Positions 35,608 to 47,091 of a stretch of 64,000 nt of DNA are shown piece by piece. Where the stretch lies: assembly GCA_023079485.1 (NCBI GenBank), contig CM041090.1:10600519-10664518 (forward strand), written 5' to 3'. The notes below the pieces were generated by a model. The model ran no database searches, was not told where the DNA came from, and saw only the letters and a program-made list of their open reading frames with translations. The translations under genes were made by a program, and so were the position numbers. Numbering within the stretch: the stretch's first letter is position 1; each line of letters starts with the position of its first letter. This DNA is from Archilochus colubris (Eukaryota > Chordata > Aves > Apodiformes > Trochilidae).

Positions 35608-38600
35608 GGAGATCTGGTATTAAAATATTTTGCTATCTGTCTAATGTCTTAACATACAACTTGTTAGGAAATGAGTTTCCATTAAATTTTTCATAATTAA
35701 CATACTTGGAATTTAATAGATGTGTTTCTTTTTTGGAACATTATTTTTTTAGCTCATTATCTGCATTCAAGATCAGCCAGCTAAATTCCTGTCTATCAGC
35801 ATGTGTATCTTGGCTCATTGTTAACCAGTTTGAAGTCCATAAGTATTGAAGTCAATTACTTCACTGGATCTCAGCTTTCACATGAGTCTCAGGTGAAACG
35901 AGTTAGGAAAACTGCCTAGAACATGCTAAGTGCTTTTTCTTTCCATACTGCCTGTTTTGAAATTATATTTTCCCGTTTTCTATGCTGAAAAGGGGAGTAC
36001 AAATTCAGGCCAGTTCAGCAGAGGGGTGGTATCTAGAGAGCCCTAATCCTTTAAAACAGAGTATTTAGCATTTAGCCCTCCTTCATAAAGGACTGGCAGG
36101 AGTCAAGGCAGTCTCTCCATGTACATTCTGCTTAGTTCTGGCTTACTGAGCTCCTCACTATTACAGGCACTGGATTCAACTAATTTTTTATGATTCATCA
36201 CACTGTTCTTTGTCTATATTAAGTTTTCCATTGCTATTGCAGCTGCTTTCTCAAAAGAGCTGGTTATAAATGCAGTCTCTTTTTCTGACATGCTGCTTAA
36301 GAAGCACATGGACATAGCTGTATCAACACAAAAATCTCTTTTTGCTAAGTTCCTCAACCACTGGCCTTTTCTCCCAGGAGTGGCTGTTGTAAAACAGCTC
36401 ATGGAAGTGCAAACACTGCTGCAAGTTCTCAAGTAGTTTTATCCAACATCTTGTTGAGATGCCAGAGGAGAAGACAGCTGTGTAAGAAGGCCCTTACCCC
36501 AGGTGGCATCCCTAGCAACACCCAATAAGTTTTCCTCCAGGGTAATCCTGAAGTAAATTATATATTAAAAATGAGATAGATAAAGTAGCAAAGAGGTGGC
36601 TAATTCCATGAAGCCATGGGCTAGAGTGAACTTTTGCTCATGAGTAGGGAGTGAATCCATCACAGTTGTCCACAATGGGCCCTCTGACATTTGCTGCAAA
36701 GGAGTTCTTGACAGCTCTGGGTTCTCTCAGGCATACTGATGCCAGCCAGGAGCAGAGAGAGGAGAAAAGGATGCTCAAAGGTGCAATTAGTGAAAGGAGA
36801 CAGAGGGAAAAGTAGGAATTGTCGTGGTTCTGCATAAATGCATTCCTCCATGAAGGAGTATGGAGACTCCAGAGTGTTCTCTTAGAAAGGCAGGAAACAT
36901 GGAAAAAAATATGACATGAAAGGTGCTTCTAAAATTCTTTTGCTAATCAGTCCTTGCTGTCTGCATGTGCTATGATCTCAGTGCCTGGTGTCACATGCTA
37001 TGTAGCTCCTACCTTAAAACCAGGGCAGATGGGGAAATAGCACATGGAAAGGGAGCCAGGCTCTTTATGGCCTGCTTTATAACCCTTTGGTCTGGAGTGC
37101 AGATGGAAGCATGAGCCAGTTCTTTGGACTTTCCTGGCCTCTAGCAGCATAGCTGCTGATGGGCCTCACGTCCCCTATTTGCAACTGATTTGAATCTTGT
37201 GCACTTCAAAGGTACAGCCTGCAAAAGATAATCCCTTGCTCTGCATCAGCCTGTGGCTTCTGGCAGCCTGACTTTAAAAGAGGTAGAGAAAAACTTTGAA
37301 AATAATACCCACGGGTTTAGCTTCCCACCCCTCTTTCCCATACTCAAACCTTGCTTTTACTGCCTGGTTAGTGTTGAGAGAAAGCATATGGAAATTAATA
37401 CAGAAATAGAATATAAGATGAAGACCAAAGAGGCATATCATGACCCCACCATAATTCCAGGACACCCCTTTCCTTTGGAAGCCTTCACGTGTTGGCTTCT
37501 TGGCCAACAGGGAAGAACACAGATTATCAGGGCTTGAATGTTTGCTGTTGTCCTATTCTCTTCTGATACAAATATTGATGCAGGACAATGGCTGAGGCCA
37601 TCAAACTTCTGGCTCAGGTAGATGAGCCACTTCAAAGCTACATGGCTGAAAGGTTTGCCAAGGATCAGAGCAAGCTGTTAACACCACTGAAGTGGCTTCA
37701 AGTCACCCCACACAGGGATATGGTTGCAGACAACTTGTAAGTGTGCTGCTGAGCTCCCAGCTTGTCAAAGTCAATGCTTTCCCCCTCTCTCCTTCAGAAG
37801 GGACCCTGTCCTCATTTCTAAGCTGCTGCAAGCCGAGCAGCTGCTTTTAATAGAGTGTGCACAGAAGATGGTTGTAGGCAATTGAATTAGGGTTGCCTTA
37901 TTAGTCCATCTGCACAATATGTTCTGTTTATTGACAATCTGGTTACAGGGGCTGGAGCTTGTTAAAGGCAAAGTGTTTCCTACTATTGAATTTTGGGAGT
38001 TGGCCACCTCTTAGGAGGAAGCAGCACTGAAGGAAGGGCTCTCTTTAGACTAAAAAGGGGCTCAGTGTGAACTGTTGGCAGTATTTTTCTGTCTTTCTGG
38101 AAGTGGAAAGGGTTGCATAGGACAGGGTCATCAGATAGCAGGATTTTGCTCTGCAGTTCATGGTCCCACTCTGTCTGACTGCAGCAAGGGGCAGCTGTCG
38201 GTGTTTCAGGTTGCATGCAGCACTCTGGGAGAGCTCTTTTTGCTCACTTTTAAAAAGGTTGTCCAGTAGGATCTGATCTGAAGGAACTCTAAGCTAAAAG
38301 TCAGTCTCTGAATGTCATCCTGCCCGTGATGTCTCATTGTGAATGAAACTTGGGTGCATCAGAGGGGAGATGCAGCCCGTGCTGCACTGTTGGTTCAGGA
38401 AGGTGTGACATGATGTTTTGGCAGCAGGTTTTGTGTCCACGTGTCAAACTCTTGCCTGGAGCTGTAGTTTTGCTGTGGTATTTGAGGTAGAAAGCTTATC
38501 TTAAAAGATGAGCACTAAGAGAGTAGAGAACAAATACAGCAGTTGTGTATGCAACAAGTGCATTGCTTTTTGAAGACTGCAGGTGCACAGGGGAATAGAA

Positions 38601-39061
38601 AAATGGCCAGAATCATAACTCTTTCCCAAAATCATGACATTCATTCAGGCTTATGGCTTCCCTGAAATCCTTTATTTCAGAATTTGTCTGTCAGTGCATT
38701 CTCATTCTGCTCAGAAACCAGCATCAGATGTTTATCCTTACATACCAGAGCTGTCCCAAGTGGTCCAGTCAGATGGCTCATAAATAATCTTGATGGGTGT
38801 TTTTCATTACAGGTCCTCAAAAAGTGAGTTCAGTTGTTGCACACTGTGAATCAACATGAAGATGTCTTTGGGATCTGTATCTGTTTATAGGTTGATAGGG
38901 AAAACCCCTTGCAGAGAAGCAGCAGTGATGCTTAGAAGTGACTTAGCAGCACCAAAAAACTAAAAATATTAAAAAACTAAATAGGTGCAACTTGACTACA
39001 AAGCAACTTATGAGACATGTTGTAATTCTATTCAGAGCTTGAAAGTAACAGGAAGTGGGGT

Positions 39062-39093
39062 AATTGTTTAGGGTGATGTAACCCTAAACAATT
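39062..39093. repeat. Perfect 13-bp-stem hairpin with telomere-like arms
   Basis: AATTGTTTAGGGT at 39062-39074 is the exact reverse complement of ACCCTAAACAATT at 39081-39093, separated by the six bases GATGTA. The arms contain TTAGGG and CCCTAA in inverted orientation. It is too short for a microRNA precursor. It may be a small foldback or a chance palindrome. Confidence 0.9.
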
Positions 39094-40693
39094 GGTTGGG
39101 GTGATCAATTCCTTGTGATAGGGGCATATAAAATCTTCACTCTGAATAAAAAGAGCCTCAATCACTTTCTCTGTATTAAAAACAAGTGGGTTTAATGCAT
39201 GGAACAGGAGTGCATAGCAGAAGAGGTGTGTTTAACCGTTCTAAGATGTGTATTATTCTTGAAACTGAGTTGCAAAGCAACTCAAGATTTGCAAAGTTCA
39301 AGCTCCAAAGGACACCTCTTCAGCATCCCAAGGGTTTTATTGTGACTAATTATTTTCGAAATACTCAGAAGGAGCTGAGCAGAATCCTCTTACTGAAGCT
39401 TAGTATGCAACTTTAGCAGGATTGTTTGTTCTGGCAGCAACCTAGGAATGCTTATCTTCAGTTTCCTGACAGTGGCCTGAAGCAACGCAGTATGTAAAGG
39501 GGAAAGCAGGAAGGGTCCATAAAAATTTGCTGGTTTTAAGACCACAGGCATTACCATAGAGTTCCAGTCCTGCACAGAAGCATCTTTCTTCTTTCCGAGC
39601 TGTGAGGCTGCAAAAGTCAGTACATATGAAAATAAGCAATGCAGTTTAGAGACAGTCTGCATTTCTAGAAAAGCCCAGGATCACATAAAGTGTCTGCATC
39701 TTGTATTCATTCTCTTCATCTGGAAGAAGGAAAAGTTTAATAACTGAGAGCTAGACTAGGGAATCCATTCCATCCAGATACTACAGAGAGAGAAGACTGT
39801 GGCATATCAATGCACTTTGAAATCAGTATCATGGTAGATTCTGGTGTATTTGTGATGGTTTGCAAGTAACCTGACAGAGCACAAAACAATTGTCTTTGTA
39901 GGTATGGAACAACATTGACATAGACTTTGAAATTTAAATTAAAGAAACACAGTGGAGTTCTTTTAGATTTATAACCTTGGCACATTGACTTGTTTTTTCT
40001 TAATAATAGGTTAATTACTTGAATAGGTATTAGTTAAAGAGGTTCGTATTTTATTGTAAAACAGAAACAACCATGTAAGTATCTGTGTTCTTGAACATTT
40101 ACAGTATACTGCTTCCCACCCTGTATATAAAACAAAGTGATTTAATTGTCTGGGAGTAAATAATTACTATTCAGGAACTGCTTTGTTTTTCCTGTCCTGT
40201 TGTCACTGAAATGCAAATCACAAAGCAAATAGCAATATAGTCTCATTTGTTTGTCTGCTGTGTGCAGTACACCCAGCAAATGCACAAGCAGCAGCTTTGA
40301 TGGGAAGCTCCATTGGTGTCCAGCAGTTGTTGTATTTGAGCAGAAGCTTTCATTGAATAGTTTGTCTTTTCTAACATCTTGTGTCTGCTATTGTATTGCA
40401 TCTGCAAATGAGTAAGGAGTTATTCAATATTAATAGTTTTTTTTTTTAATCAGGTAAAGTGTTTATTAAAGAGAATTCTTTAGTATTTGATAAAATCTTT
40501 ATTTGAAGCTATGAAGCAGTGATAGAATTTGAAGATCTTCCTAATGTATCCTGTACAAAACCACTTTACTAACAAAGACCATAGCTGCTGTAATTACAAA
40601 TTGTTACACTCTGAATAGTAGAATTTAGTCTTATCTAGTCCCAATATCAGCATTTGCTTTATCAGACCTGTCAGGTGGCATTTGTTTGGGGGG

Positions 40694-40739
40694 GCATTCA
40701 ATTTCATGGCCCTTGTTTAAGGCAGCATTCAATTTCATG
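40694..40739. repeat. 15-bp direct repeat, 31-bp period
   Basis: GCATTCAATTTCATG occurs at 40694-40708 and, identical, at 40725-40739. A local duplication followed by divergence of the spacer is the simple explanation. Confidence 0.85.
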
Positions 40740-42330
40740 CCATTTTAAACAATTTCACTGGCAAAACACATAGATTCACAATATATTTAAATGGAAAATG
40801 TAAATTTGAAATAAAAAGGTGTTAAAATCTCATTTGAGTTAGCATATAGTTCTCTGTGGAACACAAGTCTTTGTATAATCCTAGCCTTTTCTGTAGCAGC
40901 ATCCTTCAACAGTGTCCTCTGAGTTGCTCCAAGGAAAATCTTTGGATTCAGCTTTACATTGGGCATCCAAGTTCATCGTGTGATAATGGAAGTAAATTCA
41001 TGGTGTAAATACAGAAAATTGAGAACATTAAGGCAGACCTGGCTGCCAGGTGAGCTCTAGCTGTTAGCCAGAGCTAATGAGCAATGTGCTATGTTTTGAA
41101 CAGTTTAAAAACTGGGGTTTTTACAGGAATACAACACAACAGTGCTACAGTCAGTGTAATTTTTGGTGGGGAGAAAGGGCTGGTTGCAGGGCTTTCTGTG
41201 GCCTTGCCTGAGTCAGGATGTGCACAGAATCCAAGTGCTCTTCAGGGAAAAGGATTTAAAGTCCTGACAGCAGTACACGTCTGAGCATATGTGCAATGAA
41301 ATAAATTGGCTTTTTGCTATAAAATCTGGTAGATTCCCACTGGAGTAGTATGCTCTGGAAGGAGATTGAGTGGTACAGAGGGACCTTTCTCACATGATCT
41401 CAAATTTCCAGGAGATCTGCATGCTTTTCAAATTGCTTGACCACGGCTGTGGCAAACACACTGCACTGCTGGTATTGTCCCTGTTGCTTTGGAGGAATAT
41501 TTGCTTACCAGGATTTCTTACTTTCCTTCCCTTCCTTCTGTTTCCTTTTCTGCCTCTAGCACAAGGGAATAAATCAGTAGAAGTAAGAAAATACAGCTTG
41601 GGTTTATTGTTTTATTCCCTCAGTGCCTGATTTCTGGTGAGCATAGGTTTAGTTTAAAGCAGTCCCTAAGCAACAATCTGGCTATAATTCATGCTTCTTT
41701 TTCTTACCAAGACATAGGAAGCCATAGGTCTTCACAGAGATGAGTCTGAGAATATATCCTCATTGCTCATAAGCGTGCTCAGGATGTTTTGTCATCCTGG
41801 ATAATACTCACCTCTTGAATGGGAACCTGACTGCTAGAAAAATCATCTTTGTCCTGAAGTCAGTCTTCTTGGCCATTTTTTTTCCCATGTTGTTAATGGG
41901 AGGTCAGTATCCAGCTCCCACTGAGGATCTGGCTATTTCTCTTTAGTGCCTCTGTAGGAAGTAAAATATTTTGAAAATCTGGCTCCAGTGTGTGCTTGAT
42001 GAGCAGGCAGAACCTACTTCTGAGATTGATGTTAATTTGCCAGAGTATCTTAGTCCTCCATTGTTTTAAACTTCAAATTCTATTTATGTTTACCCATCCT
42101 TTTCTCTGAGGCTGCAAACTCTGCATAGCTTTGCTTGGGTTATCTCCATCTGTCCCAGCTGTGTGCTATTTCTGAGCAGATTATTCCAGTGTGTTGCCAT
42201 AACTGTGCAACTTTTGCAGTGGTTAAATATACACCAGAGGCTGTGTGGGCATCACCAAAAGTTATTACCCTGGTGACTTCACTCAGCTCCCTAAGGGGTG
42301 AGGATGATCTGTGCATTGATTTATGTTTCT

Positions 42331-42980
42331 AGAATCATAGAATTGGCTGGGTTGGAGGGGACCTCAGAGATCATCGAGTCCAACCCTTGAACCGCCGTTG
42401 CGGTTGCTAGACCATGGCACTGAGTGCCACATCCAGTCTCTTTTGAAATATCTCCAGACACGGAGAATCCACTACTTCCCTGGGCAGCCCATTCCAATGT
42501 CTGATCACCCTCTCCATAAGAAATTCTTTCTAATATCCAACCTAAACCTCCCCTGGCACAACTTGAGACCCTGCCCTCTTGTCTTGCTGAGAGTTGCCTT
42601 GGAAAAGAGCCCAACCCCCCCTGGCTCCAACCTCCTTTCAGGGAGTTGGAGAGAGTGATGAGGTCTCCCCTGAGCCTCCTCTCCTCCAGGCTGAACACCC
42701 CCATCTCCCTCAGCCCTTCCTCACAGGACTTGTGCTGGATCCCTTCACAGCCTCCTTGCTCTTCTCTGGACCTGCTCCAGCACCTCAATCTCCTTCCTGA
42801 GCTGAGTGGCCCAGAACTGGACACAGGACTCAAGCTGTGGCCTCACCAGGGCTGAGTACAGGGGCAGAATCCTTTCCTTGGAACTGCTGGCCACGCTGTT
42901 CCTGATCCAGGCCAGGATGCCATTGGCCTTCTTGGCCACCTGGGCACACTGCTGGCTCATGTTCAGCTTCCTGGCAATCC
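42331..42980 (-). mobile_element. CR1 LINE, 5'-truncated, young-type
   Basis: The left edge AGAATCATAGAATTGGCTGG is the reverse complement of the CR1 3' end, followed by GTTGGAGGGGACCTCAGAG and the GGCACTGAGTGCCAC segment of this subfamily. On the minus strand at 42745-42990 it encodes [15 protein letters not shown] and [16 protein letters not shown], then ends at the shared QRRARRL-stop. A second minus-strand frame (42321-42833) stays open through the C-terminal block and 3' UTR, as in sister copies. RT palm and endonuclease are absent. Confidence 0.94.
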
Positions 42981-43158
42981 TGTTTATCATCCTACCTTCT
43001 GCTGGGGCATTGTTTCAAAATACCATCTGCATTTGAGGGTACACCTTGACTTCAGTACATTTAAATTACTTCTATACAAATTCCAGTTCATTAAGGTAAA
43101 TTTGTTGCCAATATAAAATGTCTTCAAGTATTTCAGGAGGAAAGGTTTGTTTGGGAAG

Positions 43159-43185
43159 ATTAATGGGACCACTAGTCCCATTAAT
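43159..43185. repeat. Perfect 11-bp-stem hairpin
   Basis: ATTAATGGGAC at 43159-43169 pairs exactly with GTCCCATTAAT at 43175-43185 across the five-base loop CACTA. It lies about 180 bases from the 5' side of the CR1 at 42331 and is not part of it. Confidence 0.9.
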
Positions 43186-46100
43186 TTGTTATTGACCCTT
43201 AACTTCCTATAATGGGTCAGACAGCCTTACTTAAGCTTCGAGATAAGTTTACCCAGTGAACACATTCTCATCTTTTTGTATGATGTTTTTCTTCAAGAAA
43301 GTTACACTCATCTTTAGCATCTGGTTTTAATAGGGTCTCTGCTTCATATCCAGTCCTGCATCTTTGTAGCTTGAGTTACAGAGGCCTGGGCAGGGTCCCA
43401 TGACACATCCTGGTGTCTCCTCAGTACTGTAATAAAACTCTAAAGAGATCTGTGCTTGTGGAGTAATAGATAATATATTTTTCAAACTGAATCTGTCTTG
43501 GGGCATGGCTTTTCTACTCCATCTGTAAATTTAGAGACAGATGAAATGTTTTGCAGAGTACTTGAGAACTGCCCAGCCTGCCTCCATGAAAGGCAGACCC
43601 AAGGAGATTTAATGTTCCTCTAAAAGTGCTTGTGTCATGGAAGTACCAGAACTCAAGCTCCATCAGTAGCATGGGCAGAGATAGAACTTACTTTGGGTTA
43701 TGTTGTGTTTGTTGCATCTACAGCTGCTGTGCTGGCACTGGTGTCTTATTAAGCTGCAGTGACAGAATCAGGTATATGAGCCCTTAAATGTGCAGTTCTG
43801 GCAACAACTTCATCAAAGGAAGATGTTTCTCTTCAGGTGTTATCCTAATAACAAACTTGCTTGGTTTTAACTAATACATTTCTTTACCATTTGGGTTTCT
43901 CTGTCCTCCTGACAATCAGTAACTGCATGAGAGAAGCTTTTCAGGAAGGAAGGAGCTCTTCTGACAGCCAGGAGTACTGCAGCATTGCCATGTCACTCAG
44001 AGTGGCTTTTTGTCCAGTGTCCCCTGTTCCCATGGCCAGTGACACAGCCTGTCTGCCCTTCCCAGTCATCTCTGATGCAGCTAGAGCTCTGCAGAGAGGG
44101 ACAGGGCATCCCTGCTTCTCTGTCTGCCTGTATGAATCCCAACCCGGGGTACAGAGTCTCATTGGCTTTGCCACATTGAAGAGAGCAGCCAAAATTTGGA
44201 GGAAAGGAGAAAGTGAGTGAGGAAATAAGTAAACTTTTTTTCTTCTTAAAGCTTCATGAAAATGTGCATTTCATCTCCAGACAAGCCATGCTCTTCCTTT
44301 ACAGTCTGTCCATCTTCAGGACCTAGTCCAATGGTGAGCCTGGTTCAGAGTAGGAGTCTGTAGTAAAAAGGAGTAGAAGGTTATCTCCTCCCCAATCTCC
44401 CTGAAGGTGCAGTAGCTTTCCTACAATGTCCTGCCCAAGACTAAGGTGCAGTCCTACAAAATCAGGCCCTATATGGTAGCTAAGACTTACCACTCCCCTG
44501 CTTTTGTAAAGAGAAGCAAAGGGAGGCCTCCACTCACATTTCCTCATAGATTTGTCACCCCTTTACCAGACATTTTGTGTGTACCATCTGTGCACTCTAC
44601 CAGCATGCTGTGTCCTCCAATTCTCTCTCATCTGCACACCCTGAGGGCAGGCAGCTCTGTGCTTGTGTTCAGCAGCTTGTGATGTCTTCTCTGGTTTTGC
44701 TGAATTGCTGCTGCCCCGTCACGCAAGGTGCCTTCTGCCTTGGCTCTCTGCTTTGCAGACTGGAACATCATCTGCTCCGTGGGAAACATTGCCACCCTCA
44801 TCTGGCTCTCGGAGCTGGCATTTCACCATGCTGTTTACAATTCTTAAGGCCCAGAATTTGTTATGAGATCTTTTTCTAATAAATTGATCTGGAAGTTCAT
44901 ATTTTCTAGTGGGTCTTCTCTGTGAAGGAATGTTCTTTATGTACAAACATACAGTGAAAATGTGAGAAAGAGGTACCCTGCTGAAAGCATCCTGACTGGA
45001 ACTTAAAAGGCTTTTTTAAGCCTCTATTTTAGTCTCTATGCTTTTTATCTCTTGCACTACAGAGAGCAATTTCCTCTGATGCCCTCTGCTTTGAGGAAGT
45101 TCTGTAATTTAACTTCTGGTTTCCAACATCCTCCTGTGTCTTTTATCTCGTGTCTCGTAATTTTAAAGAATTTCATTAGCTACTTTAAGGACATTGCTTT
45201 TGCTACAATCTCTCTGTAATGCCTTAAAAAAATCTTTTAAAGCCTATTATTTCTTGTGCTAGCTCTTACAGGGCCTGCAGTTGGCAGCTGAACCAAGAAT
45301 ACTTCAGTCTTCCTGAAGTCTGCATCTTCTCTACAAGTCTTTGAATGACTATTTATAGTTTCCAGGTTCCACACAGGTCACTTTTCTGACCACCTTCACA
45401 GCTCCTTCCCTCATACCCCCAGGTCTGGACCTCCTTCTCTTGCCTATGGTCTCCAGAGAGCTCTTGCCATGTGCCCTGGGCCCTCATCTCTTCGAAGTTT
45501 GACCAAAAGAAGAAAATGTTCCCAGCTGGGGTCTTCTTTTCCTCGTGTTTGTCTGGGTTTATCCTGCCTCTTAACTGGAATCACTAATTCCAAAGCAAGG
45601 GCAGTTACAGAACCAAAAGTTTAAGGTGTCTTTTTTCTAAATTTAGGATCTTGTGTTCCTGTGTAACTTACTGGAACAGCTCATCCTCTCCAGAAGCTAT
45701 GCTTTCACTAATACTGCTTAACTGCAGATTGATAATGAACTTCTAGCCACCATGCTTCTTATTAAATATTTATATTGTGGTAGCACATAAAGGCTGTAAT
45801 TGGGGTCTAATTCTGCTGATATATTCAGACTAGTTCTGAGATGTTTGGTACTACTAACTCTGCAGCTAGCAACCCTCCTAAGTGTCCTTGTCCTTCACTG
45901 TCATTTTCCTTGGTCAGGTCAGCACATGAAACAAATCCTTGATTCTCTGGTGTAGAAACTGAACAGCCAAAAACCACAGTGTGCTGACAGTTCTATGTGG
46001 TTGTTCTCTCTTCATCCCTTCTTTGATTTACTTTTGGCTTTTTCAAAAAGAAGGGGACAGGGCAGCCTGTCTTTTGAATTCCCCCACAAATGTTTGCCCT

Positions 46101-47046
46101 CGTCAGAGCATCTTTTATATTTCTGTCGGGTATGAAGATCATGAGACAGCCCAGGTGAGCAACCACCTTCTTCCCTGACACACAAAATGCAAATTGCTTC
46201 TCAGCTCCAACTACACAGCTCAGCTGCTGGCAATGGTTTATACATGTTATAAGACTCTTAATATCTTTCCCATTTCTTAAAAAATAATCTCCTTTAATCC
46301 TGGCAGCACTGTAAGGTTCAAAGATGTTTTACATTATGTACAGGTAAGATTATGGTTTATTCATCAGTAGAAGGGAAAGATAGATTTTTTATTTTTTTTC
46401 ATTGCATCCCTGATAGTTTTTCTTTGCTGAAATCCTAGCATTTTTTTCTCTGCTCAGCCTGACTCTGCAGAAGGTGAACCCTCAATATGAAAAGTAAATG
46501 CTACAAGTCTTGTTGAAAGCAGCAAATTAGCATCAGTCTTTCTGTGACAGAGATGTAGTATTCTGAATTAAGTTGCACAAGGTGATGGGCCCTTACACTC
46601 TCCACTCTCCTGTTAGCCACTGTTTTATCATCCTCAGTTTTCAGAGTTTTAATGGTTGCTCTGGTCTGGAAAAAAGAGAATTTCTAATCCACAGCAAAGA
46701 CACAAATTTGTCAATAAAAATCCCCTTCCAGCTTCTGGCTTTCCTTAAACTCTTAGGTTCAGTTGTCAATGCAAATCTGTCATATCTTAAGCAGCAAATG
46801 ACTCTACGGCAAAGCAGAAGAAATTCTCAGCTTGAAGTGTCCCCAAACCCTTCTTATATGGACACTGCAAGTAGTGCTTCGTGTTGTCTCCCTGCATGAC
46901 TGAAATTGGAGCTTTTTGACAAGCCACAGACCAGTTGTTTATTTTAAGAAAGTGGGACAGAATGCATTGGTGTGTTGCAGAGCAAAGCCATTGAGCAGAA
47001 GTAATGAAGGCAATTCTGAAACAACACATTTGTTTTTAAATTTCCC

Positions 47047-47091
47047 TTTTTTTTTTTTTTTTTCCCCACTCTTTCCTTGTCTTTATTGTAG
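47047..47091 (+). repeat. T17 run and pyrimidine-rich tract ending in TTGTAG
   Basis: Seventeen T residues, then CCCCACTCTTTCC-type pyrimidines, end in TATTGTAG (AG at 47090-47091). It is acceptor-like in form, but downstream sequence reaches stop codons quickly in the frames inspected. Recorded as a simple repeat. Confidence 0.55.

Larger units (their letters stand above)
30497..42330. other. Long unique non-coding stretch
   Basis: Nearly 12 kb with no recognised exon, RNA gene or mobile element. It includes a purine-rich patch (about 30925-31090), T18 (32938-32955), an acceptor-like pyrimidine tract (35571-35607), a perfect 13-bp-stem hairpin (39062-39093) and a 31-bp-period direct repeat (40694-40739). 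The longest open frame is about 122 codons (32005-32373, minus) and has no domain. Confidence 0.55.

Noticed and set aside
36214..36432. Minus-strand 72-codon frame with a protein-like C-terminus (alanine-rich, EKETAF...EKAAAIAMEN)
   Set aside because: I recognise no domain, neighbouring frames are closed, and no splice sites or homologous pieces are visible nearby. Kept as fortuitous.
39062..39093. Hairpin considered as a microRNA precursor or interstitial telomere repeat
   Set aside because: The 32-base hairpin is too short for a precursor, and there is only one hexamer per arm rather than a tandem telomere array.
43861..44220. 119-codon plus-strand open frame considered as an exon
   Set aside because: No recognisable family, and no donor or acceptor that I could support at either end.
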